Source: JAWLFY01 sp041685355 (GTDB lineage Bacteria > Planctomycetota > Planctomycetia > Pirellulales > Pirellulaceae). Taken from it: 64,000 nucleotides of DNA. Each line of letters opens with the position of its first letter. Position 1 is the stretch's first letter. Of this stretch, positions 51,601 through 58,328 are shown piece after piece. Below the pieces are notes generated by a model, which had not been told where the DNA came from, searched no databases, and saw only the letters and a list, made by a program, of their open reading frames with translations. Location of the stretch: contig JAWLFY010000005.1 in NCBI GenBank assembly GCA_041685355.1, positions 1 through 64,000 on the forward strand, read 5' to 3'. The position numbers and the translations under genes were made by a program.

Positions 51601-52712
51601 GCGATCTCGCGGGCGAAAGTCTCGGCAACCCGGTCGGCGTCCTCCCGCCACTTGCGATGCGCCTCGTCCCGCTCATCGGCGAGACGTTTGACCCGATCGC
51701 GGGTTTGCCCCTGGGCCCACGTCCGGATCTCGGCGAGCCGTCGGTCTCGTTGCCGCGCCGCCTCGTCCCGTTCCCGTTCGGAGCGCTCGGTCGCCAACTT
51801 GCGTCCGATCGCGGCGGCCCGTTCGGCGACGACGGCCCAACGTTCGGCGGTCGGGTAGTGTCGGCGGGTCTGTTTCTTGACCGGTCGCATCAAGATCAGG
51901 AAGGCGAAAAATCCGAGCAGCCCGCCGACCGGCACGCCCGCCGCCATCACAAGCCACGGCGGGTCGGGGCCGAGGAAGTAGGCGGCGACGCCCCATGCGA
52001 CGACGAGCACCACGGTCCCCACCGCGAGTGACGATCCGTCGAGGATCCGCGCCGCGGTCCCCGCGTGCAAAGCCTCGATCGTCTCGTCGACACCTTGTGC
52101 GGCCCGGTCGATCGTGGCGAACACGTCATCGAGCGTCGCGGGCTTGGCCGTCCCGGTCTCATCCCACGGGTTGTCGGGGGGCGGGACTTGCGGCAGGTAG
52201 TCGAGTCGGCCGAGCGTCAACGCACGACACGCTTCGAGCGATGCTTGGAGCGGCTTCAGGGCCTCCGCAATGCGGGCGAACGATGCCCGCCGCTTCATCT
52301 CCGGCTTCCGTTTCACCACGTCGTGCCGACCGATCACCGCTTGGCGTCTCGCATCGGCTTCCGATTCGATCGCCTTGGCGTCTTCCGAAGCGGCCCGCCG
52401 GTCCGCCGCGAGCCGCTCGCTCAGCTCCTCTCGCAAGCGGATCGTGTCCGATTCGTAACGGTGCGTCAGAGTCTCCTCCGCCGCGTCCCACTCGTCGAGA
52501 ACTTGTCGGCGACGGGTGGCGCAGCGATGTCGACACTCGGCCATCGTCTGTTCCCGTGCGACCGCCTCCTCTTCGACCTGCCGCGCGTGCCCGGCGAGCA
52601 GCTCGCCGCGACGACGTTCGACGTCCCGCAGACGTGCCTCCAGCCCGTCGAGCAGGCGCTGTTGGCGGCGGGGGTCGAACAGGCCGGCGGGTCCGACCGC
52701 GGAATCTTTCAT
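48666..52712 (-). CDS. FtsK/SpoIIIE-domain ATPase, EssC/EccC-like, with coiled coils and two membrane segments
   Basis: 1348 residues. Order: coiled coil (about 15-190), two transmembrane segments (about 228-280), second coiled coil (285-450), a linker of five 18-bp GTGQAG-type units (480-510), a RecA-like region without Walker motifs (540-720), then an active FtsK/SpoIIIE ATPase with Walker A AGKTGSGKST (817-826) and Walker B IVLLVDEF (D925/E926), then a second, degenerate ATPase (about 1100-1340; VLVVAPPESRGPVV where Walker A should be, VVIDPLDRF as Walker B-like). Multiple stacked ATPase modules fit the EssC/EccC motor of type VII secretion rather than FtsK, which has one module and a gamma DNA-binding domain. 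Follows the WXG100-like gene by 39 bp. Confidence 0.85.
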   Translation of the reverse strand: MKDSAVGPAGLFDPRRQQRLLDGLEARLRDVERRRGELLAGHARQVEEEAVAREQTMAECRHRCATRRRQVLDEWDAAEETLTHRYESDTIRLREELSERLAADRRAASEDAKAIESEADARRQAVIGRHDVVKRKPEMKRRASFARIAEALKPLQASLEACRALTLGRLDYLPQVPPPDNPWDETGTAKPATLDDVFATIDRAAQGVDETIEALHAGTAARILDGSSLAVGTVVLVVAWGVAAYFLGPDPPWLVMAAGVPVGGLLGFFAFLILMRPVKKQTRRHYPTAERWAVVAERAAAIGRKLATERSERERDEAARQRDRRLAEIRTWAQGQTRDRVKRLADERDEAHRKWREDADRVAETFAREIAAVATQMRFRADETARAITQEILDTEATLNQQREANEARRRDELTRLQRRVDDGIRRGIAHADAARNRLRRRHPDWAAVIAGSGERGATVDALPIGSMSVVAKRNGATGESGVTGQAGVTGQAGGTGQAGGTGQAGGTGQAEGGAVETDRDAVATEDGTVQLELPVAVHRRVHSGVMISAPTERMTDAVDLAHQTLWRLLSSAPPGRGRLTLIDPIGRGQHFTRFMDLADHDPALVGHRVWTTESQIEARLGELAHHVEDVLQTMLRDRYARVEDYNEVAGSMAEPYRAVAAIGVPDGLSRTAVRHLNALIESGRRCGVFTLLVRDLSRPWPDGERLDSDKLLSIRIAPDGAVRCDEGGREWPPLVPAAGPPDGLRGRLIERIGQDAVAAARVQIPLESILPAAGDLATGGDRDAGPGLSIPIGTQGANRALAMELGEGVRQHVLIAGKTGSGKSTLLHATILAAASLYTPDELQMYLLDFKKGVEFKPYADGGLPHARVIGIESEREFGHSVLRRLDEELQERGEAFRAAAAQDLVGYRRNAGQPMPRIVLLVDEFQELFVRDDRLAADCAMLLDRLVRQGRSFGMHVILSSQSLAGTHSLPRATLGQMAVRIALQCSESDAALILSDENTAARLISRPGEAIYNDAGGLIEGNRPFQVAWLGADRQTEMIRGIAARDGSRVSRLPPPVVFEGNRPCRWTPALADAAVGRPGVPIGASGGVEVALSRRGLLGESVEIGPPVSAELTSDAGRNVLVVAPPESRGPVVASMLGTLLRGDPGAKVHYFDGRRAEDGPPLADWIGKAGIEVSTVRPRDSESAMVELDGEVRRRLDSGTAGTPRFVVIDPLDRFRDLRQDEAFSFSLDATDSVGGGKSLQHVLREGPAVNVFSVVVCGAAETLTRWLPRSSLHDLELRVLGRLNASDSAALIDTPAAAELSAATMILYDDADGRVVKFRPCEIPDPAEVRAWLTGPGSSTYC
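51184..51273. repeat. 18-bp in-frame minisatellite, 5 copies, in the EssC-like gene
   Basis: TGCCCCGTGCCGCCGGCT-type units encode (GTGQAG/VTGQAG) between the coiled coil and the ATPase modules. Confidence 0.9.
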
Positions 52713-52751
52713 TGCGATCTGTCGAAATCGGTGTCGAGTACGGGCGGTCGG

Positions 52752-53045
52752 TCAGGCGTCGGTCGCTCCTCCTGAGTCTAGTGCGGAATTCCCGCCCCGG
52801 TTGGCGGCCGTGTCGTCGTCTCGCAGCATCCGGTCGGCGGAGCGGACCACCCGAGTGTATTCCGCGAGCGCCGCCGCGAGCCGGTTCAGGCTCGGACCGA
52901 GCTCCGCCAAATGCTGTCGCTCGAACTCCGCGGCACGCGCATCGGCCCAGTCTGTTCGGACCGACTGCCACAACCGCGCCAACTCGACGAATTCGTGCCG
53001 GAGCCGGTCGTCCGCGTCTCGGATCGGAGTCAACGGGTCGTGCAC
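52752..53045 (-). CDS. Small helical-hairpin protein, WXG100-like
   Basis: 97 residues from GTG 53045 (GGAG eight bases upstream). Predicted as two long helices: DADDRLRHEFVELARLWQSVRTD, then a turn at W33-A-D, then ARAAEFERQHLAELGPSLNRLAAALAEYTRVVRSADRML, followed by a disordered polar tail. Size, helix-turn-helix layout and a Trp at the turn match the WXG100/ESAT-6 fold, with WAD in place of WxG; an Ala-x2-Ala-x-x-Phe pattern after it also fits. No signal peptide. It lies between the HEAT-like gene (63 bp upstream) and the EssC-like ATPase gene (39 bp downstream), the context in which type VII substrates are found. The assignment is structural inference. Confidence 0.6.
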   Translation of the reverse strand: MHDPLTPIRDADDRLRHEFVELARLWQSVRTDWADARAAEFERQHLAELGPSLNRLAAALAEYTRVVRSADRMLRDDDTAANRGGNSALDSGGATDA

Positions 53046-53108
53046 CGGGGCGGCTCCAAACGGAACGGGATGTCAAACGGGCTGTCGAGCCGGACTCTTC
53101 CAGATCGC

Positions 53109-54692
53109 TCACGCGTTGAACGTGCGGAGCATCTTGCGGCCCTTGAACAGGTGAAACAGTTCGGCGGCGCCGAGCGGGCGCATTCGCCCCTCGACCGCCT
53201 GGTCGATCGTTTCCAACCCGTCGGTCACGACGCGGCACGTCGTCCCGTCGCGGACCGCCCGAAACACGCCGGCGTGTTCGTCCAAGAAGAAACCGAGCAA
53301 TTCCGGCTCGATCGATTCGTACTCGCTCCGGTCGAGGTGTCGCGTCAGCGGGTCGATCAACCGCCGCTGGGCCTCGTTGAGCTGGTCGGCGGGGACGGTG
53401 AAGATCTCAGGGTGCTCGGCCTGCCAACCCGCATAAATCGCATAAATGTCTTCGTTCGGGAGGTCGGCGACATCGGCTGACAAGGCGAACACGGCGGGTC
53501 CCGTCATCCCGACGTTGCTGTATCGCTGGTCGCCGAAACTGTACTCGAAGCGAACCAAGCGGACGTCGACCGGCTCTTCGAAACTTGGCCACATCATCCG
53601 CCGCGACGCGATGACCTCGACCGACGTCGGGGGAACGCCCATCTGTTGTGGTTGCGAAAGCCACAACGCCATCTCCGCCTCGGCCGTCGCCGACTCGTCT
53701 CGCCACCGCGGATCGACCCGGTTGCCGAGACCCAGTTCGTCCAGATAGTGAATCGCACGCAGCCGTGCCGCGGGCTCGGCGGTTAATTCGATGAGCCGCT
53801 GCTCGCCGGACTGCTCGCCCAACCGCGCGAGTGCCCCGGCGGCCTCACACTGCACCCGGCGATGGCGGAGCTCGACGGTCCGGTTCAGACTCCCGATCGC
53901 TGACCGGTCCCCGATGATCCCGAGCGCGTCACATAGCGAGACCGCCAAAGCCACCGCTTCCCCCAGTCGCGATTGCACCTCGGTCACGTCGTCGCCGAAC
54001 GAACGGGGGTCCTCCTCGAACCGGTCCAGCCGGTGTGCGATCTCTCCGAGCAACGCGTCGAGCGTCGCCACCCGGTCGGCGGCCGGATGGGTCGGCGTCC
54101 GACCGACACGGGTGACGTAATTGGCCAAATCCAACACCGGGGCGGCGAGCGGCGGTCGGTCGAGCAGTTCGAGCAGCGCCGGGAATACCGCGTCGATCGG
54201 CCAGTCGTCGTTTTGCATCAACGGACTCAGCAGGTGGCCCGCTTCCATCCAATCTCGCGGCGGATGAATCGGGATCGCCGAGGCGAGCGCGGTCAGCGAC
54301 TCACGCCCCCGATCCATCGACAACAGCTGGAGCAACAAATGCGTGTTCGGCGTCGGTTGGGGCAACGCCTCGAGCACCCCGGTGACCGAATCCGCTTCGA
54401 TCCCCCCCTCCGCCGCGACTCCCGTCCGCAGCGCCGTCAGATGCACCAGCCGCAGCAACCCTCCGAGAATCGCCGGGTCGGATGTCGCGAGCGTTTCCCG
54501 ATTCCGGCACAGCTCCGCGAGCATCACCCCGGCGTCGAGTGTCGGCTCCTGGGCCAGTTCATGGAGCCGAACGCCGGCTTGAACCGGGTCCGCCTCCGGG
54601 CCGAGCAAGGGGGTTAGATAGTCGTGCGGTAAGATGGTGCCGATCCTCGATACGGATGACGATCCCTGACGGGGGAAACAGTTTGTTCCCAT
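53109..54692 (-). CDS. HEAT-repeat-like protein of unknown function, first gene of the EssC-like operon
   Basis: 527 residues from ATG 54692. The first 340 residues are helical with HEAT-like periodicity (VALAVSLCDALGIIGDRSAIGSLNRTVELRHRRVQCEAAGALARLGEQSGEQRLIELTAEPAARLRAIHYLDELG). From about 360 a distinct domain follows with strands and aromatic residues: VDVRLVRFEYSFGDQRYSNVGMTGPAVFALSADVADLPNEDIYAIYAGWQAEHPEIF, which reads as a conserved unit but matches no family I know. The C-terminus AAELFHLFKGRKMLRTFNA is basic. No signal or membrane segment, so cytosolic. It could be a scaffold or chaperone for the helical-hairpin protein, judged only by position. Divergent from the sulfatase gene. 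Confidence 0.8.
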   Translation of the reverse strand: MGTNCFPRQGSSSVSRIGTILPHDYLTPLLGPEADPVQAGVRLHELAQEPTLDAGVMLAELCRNRETLATSDPAILGGLLRLVHLTALRTGVAAEGGIEADSVTGVLEALPQPTPNTHLLLQLLSMDRGRESLTALASAIPIHPPRDWMEAGHLLSPLMQNDDWPIDAVFPALLELLDRPPLAAPVLDLANYVTRVGRTPTHPAADRVATLDALLGEIAHRLDRFEEDPRSFGDDVTEVQSRLGEAVALAVSLCDALGIIGDRSAIGSLNRTVELRHRRVQCEAAGALARLGEQSGEQRLIELTAEPAARLRAIHYLDELGLGNRVDPRWRDESATAEAEMALWLSQPQQMGVPPTSVEVIASRRMMWPSFEEPVDVRLVRFEYSFGDQRYSNVGMTGPAVFALSADVADLPNEDIYAIYAGWQAEHPEIFTVPADQLNEAQRRLIDPLTRHLDRSEYESIEPELLGFFLDEHAGVFRAVRDGTTCRVVTDGLETIDQAVEGRMRPLGAAELFHLFKGRKMLRTFNA

Positions 54693-54836
54693 TGTCCGCC
54701 GGTCGTCGAGGCCGTCAATTCGGCGCCCGACGCGTGCCCGACGTGCGGTCGCGGGTTAGACTCGGTGACCGAAGCGACCCTCCGCCGGAACCGTTTGGCC
54801 CCGTCTCGGCTCACCCGCCGCTTCCCCTCCCCGATC

Positions 54837-54898
54837 GAATCCGCCGAATCCGCCTGTGAATCCGCTGAATCCGCCTGTGAATCCGCTGAATCCGCCTG
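54837..54898. repeat. 21-bp tandem array upstream of the sulfatase gene
   Basis: Two full and two partial copies of CCGCCTGTGAATCCGCTGAA(T) lie in the divergent spacer between the HEAT-like and sulfatase genes, ending 52 bp before the sulfatase ATG. Confidence 0.8.
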
Positions 54899-54949
54899 CC
54901 GAACCGAATCCGCCGGCCGAACCGATCCGCCACCCCGATTGAACCCGCC

Positions 54950-56776
54950 ATGTTTCCCGATTCCCCCCGATCGCTCGCCGTCACCGCGGCCGCGGTGCTT
55001 GCCATTACCGCGATGCCTGCCATCACCGCGATGTCTGCCGCTTCCCTCGCCGCCGCCGACGAGTCGACTTCACGCCCCAACGTCGTGATCGTGATCACCG
55101 ACGACCAGGGCTACGGCGACCTTGGTTGCCACGGAAACCCGGTCTTGAAGACGCCGCAACTGGACCGACTGCACGCCGATTCGGTGCGGCTCGCCGACTA
55201 CCACGTCGCCCCCACCTGCTCCCCGACGCGGGCGGCGTTGCTGACCGGGCACTGGACGAACCGGACCGGGGTTTGGCACACGATCATGGGCCGATCGATG
55301 CTCCGCCGGGACGAAGTCACGATCGGCGAGATCTTTCGGCAAGCCGGTTATCAGACCGGGATGTTCGGCAAATGGCACCTCGGCGACAACCATCCCTACC
55401 GGCCCGAAGACCGAGGTTTTACCGAGGTCGTCCGACATGGCGGCGGCGGGGTCGGACAAACGCCCGACTATTGGGACAACGCATATTTCGACGGGCACTA
55501 CTGGCACAACGGCGATCCGATCCCGGCCGAAGGATTCTGCACCGACGTTTTCTTCGACCACGCGAAGCGATTCATTGGTGACTGTGGCCGGGAAGGGAAA
55601 CCGTTTCTCGCCTACATCAGCACCAACGCACCCCACGGCCCGATGCACGCCCCCCAAGCGGCGAGCGCCCCGTATCAAGATCTGGGCGTCAACGTGGCCA
55701 ATTTCTTCGGGATGATCGCGAACATCGACGAGAACGTCGGGGCGCTCCGGGAATTTCTCCGCGAGGAAGGGCTCGAGGAAAACACGATCTTGATTTTCAC
55801 CACTGACAACGGGACCGCCGCCGGAGACCGCGTGTTCGACGCCGGGATGCGGGGAAAGAAAGGGAGCGAGTACGACGGCGGGCACCGCGTCCCGTTCTTC
55901 GTCCGCTGGCCCGCCGGCGGGCTCACCGGGGGCCGCGACGTGACCCCGATCACGGCCCACGTCGACGTCGTCCCGACGCTCGCCGACTGGTGTGGGGTGA
56001 CCCCGCCGTCCGAACTCCGATTCGACGGCGTCTCGCTGCGACCGCTGTTTGACGGTTCAGCCGAAGATTGGCCCGACCGGATTTTGGTCACCGACTCGCA
56101 ACGCGTCAAAGATCCGATCAAGTGGCGAAAAAGCGCCGTGATGACTTCGCGTTGGCGGCTGAACAATCGCGACGAGCTGTACGACATCGACGCCGACCCG
56201 GGGCAAAAGCGAGACGTCTCGGCCGACCACCCCGAGGTCGTGCAGCGGCTGCGAGCGTTCTACGACTCGTGGTGGGCGGAACTCGAACCGAGCTTCTCCG
56301 ACGCCACCGCGATCGACTTAGGACACCCCGCCGAAAACCCCGCCCGGCTGACCTCGCACGATTGGATTACGACACGGCTGACGCCATGGAACCAATCCCA
56401 CATCCGCGCCGCGATGCAGGGGAAGGAGAACACCGGGTTTTGGAACGTGAACGTCGTCCAACCGGGGGCGTATGAGATCCGACTTCGCCGCTGGCCTGCC
56501 GAAGTCGATGCCGCGATCGACGCCCCACTCCCCCCCGGCGAGGACGTCCCCGGCGCCAAGGCGTACCGAACGACCCCCGGGAAGGCGATCCCCGCCGTCC
56601 GGGCAACGCTCACCATTGGCGACGAAGTGTTCACCACCGATGTCGCCTCGGGTGTCGATGAGGCGAACTTCCGAGTCCGGCTCCCGGCCGGCCGGACGAC
56701 GATGGCGGCGACCTTGGAAACCGCCGACGGCGAAACTTACGGTGCCTACTACGCCTACGTCGAATTGACCGAGTGA
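54950..56776 (+). CDS. Secreted arylsulfatase-type sulfatase (formylglycine-dependent)
   Basis: 608 residues. A signal peptide (LAVTAAAVLAITAMPAITAMSAASLAAA) is followed by the sulfatase core RPNVVIVITDDQGYGDLGCHGNPVLKTPQLDRL; the activation motif is C90-S-P-T-R in APTCSPTRAALLTGHW, where Cys is converted to formylglycine. Metal and substrate residues follow in YQTGMFGKWHLGDN and IFTTDNGTAAGD. After the core, a C-terminal beta domain of about 120 residues (GAYEIRLRRWPAEVDAAID...) may bind glycan. Cleaves sulfate esters, probably from marine polysaccharides, in the periplasm. The next gene encodes a DUF1080 protein, a frequent partner in planctomycete glycan loci. Confidence 0.96.
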   Translation: MFPDSPRSLAVTAAAVLAITAMPAITAMSAASLAAADESTSRPNVVIVITDDQGYGDLGCHGNPVLKTPQLDRLHADSVRLADYHVAPTCSPTRAALLTGHWTNRTGVWHTIMGRSMLRRDEVTIGEIFRQAGYQTGMFGKWHLGDNHPYRPEDRGFTEVVRHGGGGVGQTPDYWDNAYFDGHYWHNGDPIPAEGFCTDVFFDHAKRFIGDCGREGKPFLAYISTNAPHGPMHAPQAASAPYQDLGVNVANFFGMIANIDENVGALREFLREEGLEENTILIFTTDNGTAAGDRVFDAGMRGKKGSEYDGGHRVPFFVRWPAGGLTGGRDVTPITAHVDVVPTLADWCGVTPPSELRFDGVSLRPLFDGSAEDWPDRILVTDSQRVKDPIKWRKSAVMTSRWRLNNRDELYDIDADPGQKRDVSADHPEVVQRLRAFYDSWWAELEPSFSDATAIDLGHPAENPARLTSHDWITTRLTPWNQSHIRAAMQGKENTGFWNVNVVQPGAYEIRLRRWPAEVDAAIDAPLPPGEDVPGAKAYRTTPGKAIPAVRATLTIGDEVFTTDVASGVDEANFRVRLPAGRTTMAATLETADGETYGAYYAYVELTE

Positions 56777-56892
56777 CGCCAGCCGTTCCCTTTGCCACCA
56801 CCGCCTCTACAATCGCCTGGGCGTCGTCAATTCGCGATCTCCGCTTCGTTCTCGCGCGTCCCCCTCATTTCCCCCACGCCGGAGTCCCTTTT

Positions 56893-57621
56893 ATGAATCG
56901 CCTCTCTCTCTCCCTCGCGCTCCCCGCCGCGATCCTGGTTTCCGTATCCTCGCTGACCCTCCCGGCTCGGGGCGAAGAGGGGAAAGGCGATCCCGTATCG
57001 TTGTTCAACGGCAAGGACCTGACCGGCTGGGTCGGCCGTGACGACTTGTGGTCGGTGAAAGGTGGCGCGATCGTCGGCCGCACGACCGAGGAAGACCCGA
57101 TCGACGGCAACACGTTCCTGATCTGGAAAGGTGGCCAGCCGAGCGACTTCGAGCTGATCGTCGAGTTCAAGATTGACAGCGGAAATTCGGGAATCCAGTA
57201 CCGCAGCGAAGTGCTCGACGAGGAAAAATTCGTCGTCGGCGGATACCAAGCCGACATCGACTTCTCGAACCGCTACGCCGGAATCGTTTATTCCGAGCGG
57301 ACCGGTCGAGGGATCCTCGCCGAACGGGGCGAGAAGGTCACGATCGGCAAGGATGGGAAGAAAGAGATCGACCGGTTCGCCGACGGGACGTCGCTCGGTG
57401 CCGGGATCCACCCGGGAAAGTGGAACGAATTCCGGATCGTCGCCGACGGGAACCACCTGGTTCAATACATCAACGGGGCAAAGGTCAGCGAGGTGATCGA
57501 TGGCGAGACCGACAAGGCGAAAAAGTCGGGCGTGATCGCGCTGCAGCTCCACCAGGGCCCGGCGATGGTCGTGTCGTTCAAAAACTTGACGCTTCGGCCG
57601 CTCGGCGAGACCAAGGAATAG
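56893..57621 (+). CDS. DUF1080 (3-keto-disaccharide hydrolase family) secreted protein
   Basis: 242 residues from ATG 56893, with GGAG 8 bases upstream and a Sec signal (MNRLSLSLALPAAILVSVSSLTLPARG). One DUF1080 domain: VSLFNGKDLTGWVGRDDLWSVKGGAIVGRTTEEDPIDGNTFLIWKGGQPSDFELIVEFKID, SGNSGIQYRSEVLDEEKFVVGGYQADIDF, GKWNEFRIVADGNHLVQYINGAKVSEV and FKNLTLRPL. Thought to act on keto-glycosides or bind carbohydrate in the periplasm. It lies 116 bp after the sulfatase gene on the same strand and is probably coexpressed with it. The other DUF1080 protein in this window (14.8 kb) shares the fold but differs in loops. Confidence 0.94.
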   Translation: MNRLSLSLALPAAILVSVSSLTLPARGEEGKGDPVSLFNGKDLTGWVGRDDLWSVKGGAIVGRTTEEDPIDGNTFLIWKGGQPSDFELIVEFKIDSGNSGIQYRSEVLDEEKFVVGGYQADIDFSNRYAGIVYSERTGRGILAERGEKVTIGKDGKKEIDRFADGTSLGAGIHPGKWNEFRIVADGNHLVQYINGAKVSEVIDGETDKAKKSGVIALQLHQGPAMVVSFKNLTLRPLGETKE

Positions 57622-57662
57622 CGTACCGTTTCCGTCCGGCTATCATGAAGACGGAGGAGATC

Positions 57663-58328
57663 ATGGCAAAATCGATATGGCCGAGTGACGAAAAGACCGA
57701 TGTCCTGCTCCGCCGTGCGCGGGAAGGGAGCGAGGACGCGGTCAATCAGTTGCTGGAGCGGCACCGTGTGCCGATCCGGCGGATGGTCGAGATGCGTCTG
57801 GATCGGAAGGTCCAGCGGCGGATCGACGTCAGCGACGTCGTCCAAGAGGTGATGGTCGAGGCGAGCGGACGGCTGACGAAGTACCTCGACGACCCCGCGA
57901 TGGCGTTCCACCTGTGGCTCCGCCAAATCGCTTGGGACCAGATCATCGACACCTACCGACGGCACCGGGTCAGCGCTAAACGGAGCATGGACCGGGAACA
58001 GCCGATGGAGGCCGCCGCCCCCGACCATTCGACGTTGGACTTAGCGATCCAGTTGTGTGACCCCGCGATGACGCCCGCCGCCGTCGCGACCCAGCGGGAG
58101 ATCGCCGAGAAGGTCGAATCGGCGATCGGACGGCTCGACGAGACCGACCGCGAGGTGATCCTGATGCGGCACTACGAACATTTATCGAACCTGGAGATCG
58201 CCGAGGTCTTGGGGCTCAACCCCCCCGCGGCGAGCATGCGGTATCTTCGCGCCGTCCGTCGGTTGCGGACGCTGCTGGAGGCGGAGGACGCGGAGGGCGA
58301 GAACGCCCCCAGCGACGCCCACGCGTGA
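57663..58328 (+). CDS. ECF-type RNA polymerase sigma factor (kinase-associated)
   Basis: 221 residues. ATG 57663 follows a strong GGAGGAG site; ATG 57645 upstream is less likely. Sigma region 2: ALLRRAREG-type start (VLLRRAREGSEDAVNQLLERHRVPIRRMVEMRLDRKVQRRIDVSDVVQEVMVEASGRLTKYLDDPAMAFHLWLRQIAWDQIIDTYRRH). Region 4: AIGRLDETDREVILMRHYEHLSNLEIAEVLGLNPPAASMRYLRAVRRLRTLL. The GTGA overlap with the following Ser/Thr kinase gene matches planctomycete ECF groups thought to be controlled by phosphorylation instead of a classic anti-sigma factor. Target promoters are unknown. Confidence 0.95.
   Translation: MAKSIWPSDEKTDVLLRRAREGSEDAVNQLLERHRVPIRRMVEMRLDRKVQRRIDVSDVVQEVMVEASGRLTKYLDDPAMAFHLWLRQIAWDQIIDTYRRHRVSAKRSMDREQPMEAAAPDHSTLDLAIQLCDPAMTPAAVATQREIAEKVESAIGRLDETDREVILMRHYEHLSNLEIAEVLGLNPPAASMRYLRAVRRLRTLLEAEDAEGENAPSDAHA

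Noticed and set aside
48666..52712. Chromosomal DNA translocase FtsK
   Set aside because: No four-helix FtsK N-terminus and no gamma domain; multiple ATPase modules and the neighbour genes fit an EssC-like motor better.
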